Positions 63,970 through 64,000 of a stretch of 64,000 nucleotides of DNA are shown here, piece by piece. A program made the position numbers and the translations under genes. The DNA is from Crocinitomicaceae bacterium (lineage in GTDB: Bacteria; Bacteroidota; Bacteroidia; Flavobacteriales_D; Crocinitomicaceae). Location of the stretch: contig JAURMI010000003.1 in the NCBI GenBank assembly GCA_030830785.1, positions 124,001 through 188,000 of the forward strand, written 5' to 3'. The notes below the pieces were generated by a model. The model ran no database searches and had not been told where the DNA came from. It saw only the letters and a list, made by a program, of their open reading frames with translations. Every line of letters begins with the position of its first letter. Position 1 is the stretch's first letter.

Positions 63970-64000
63970 ATGGCACACAAAAAAGGAGTCGGTAGTTCGA
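63970..64000 (+). CDS. rpmA: 50S ribosomal protein L27, 5' part only
   Basis: Only the first ten codons are in the window: MAHKKGVGSS, the invariant N-terminus of bL27. It follows rplU by 32 bases, the normal order. The rest is cut by the window edge. Confidence 0.93.
   Translation, partial: MAHKKGVGSS

Overview
The window looks like a chromosomal, mostly housekeeping segment of a member of the Bacteroidota. The signs are a short primary sigma factor (289 aa) of the Bacteroidota type, promoters of the TTTG-N19-TAnnTTTG class (a perfect one lies before rplU), a TonB receptor with a carboxypeptidase-regulatory-like N-terminus, DUF4494, DUF4249 and DUF1573 proteins, a long-tailed FtsZ, a PASTA-bearing FtsI, and many secreted proteins or lipoproteins. 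The DNA is AT-rich throughout. I see no insertion sequence, prophage, integrase or CRISPR array, and no gene-free stretch longer than about 250 bases. I cannot place the organism below phylum level with confidence.

Layout. 1-14.1 kb: an unknown membrane protein, a chalcone-isomerase-like secreted protein, a TonB receptor-DUF1015-YggS group, an opposed group (M16 peptidase, PdxH, DUF4494), cytidine deaminase, two FKBP-type prolyl isomerases (one a lipoprotein), a DUF4249-like lipoprotein and PriA. 14.1-20 kb: RpoD, a zinc-ribbon protein with an alpha/beta hydrolase, tRNA-His, the tyrosine-catabolic pair HmgA-HPPD, and an SDR of the L-threonine dehydrogenase type. 20.0-25.6 kb: a tightly packed photoprotection operon of ECF sigma factor, CrtI, CrtB, Idi, a pyruvoyl-tetrahydropterin-synthase-like enzyme, DNA photolyase and a Bcp peroxiredoxin. 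It is preceded by four regularly spaced TTGTTwAA repeats. 25.7-38.4 kb: an outer-membrane barrel protein, Nif3-like and zinc-ribbon coiled-coil proteins, a DnaQ-DnaE fusion polymerase, a class IV aminotransferase, a rhomboid protease, an L,D-transpeptidase, Rpe, an unknown secreted protein and a CvfB-like RNA-binding protein. 38.5-44.7 kb: GpsA, aspartate kinase, FeoA-FeoB plus a 47-residue Cys-rich membrane protein absent from the ORF track, CorA, and a DUF1573 protein.

44.75-62.4 kb is one long minus-strand division and cell-wall (dcw) cluster: mraZ-rsmH-ftsL-ftsI-murE-mraY-murD-ftsW-murG-murC-ftsQ-ftsA-ftsZ. It runs on through yqeY into three methionine-salvage genes (mtnB-mtnD-mtnC) with overlapping or nearly abutting ends. 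murF is not in the cluster. The window closes with an EamA transporter and rplU-rpmA (rpmA cut by the edge).

The most interesting points are: (i) the sigma-factor-led carotenoid, pterin and photolyase operon with its repeat array; (ii) the polymerase III alpha subunit carrying its own proofreading exonuclease and a decayed PHP domain; (iii) methionine salvage attached to the dcw operon; (iv) repeated placement of -7 promoter elements 3-6 bases before start codons, suggesting leaderless mRNAs; and (v) a tRNA-His whose acceptor stem appears to contain two adjacent U-U mismatches.
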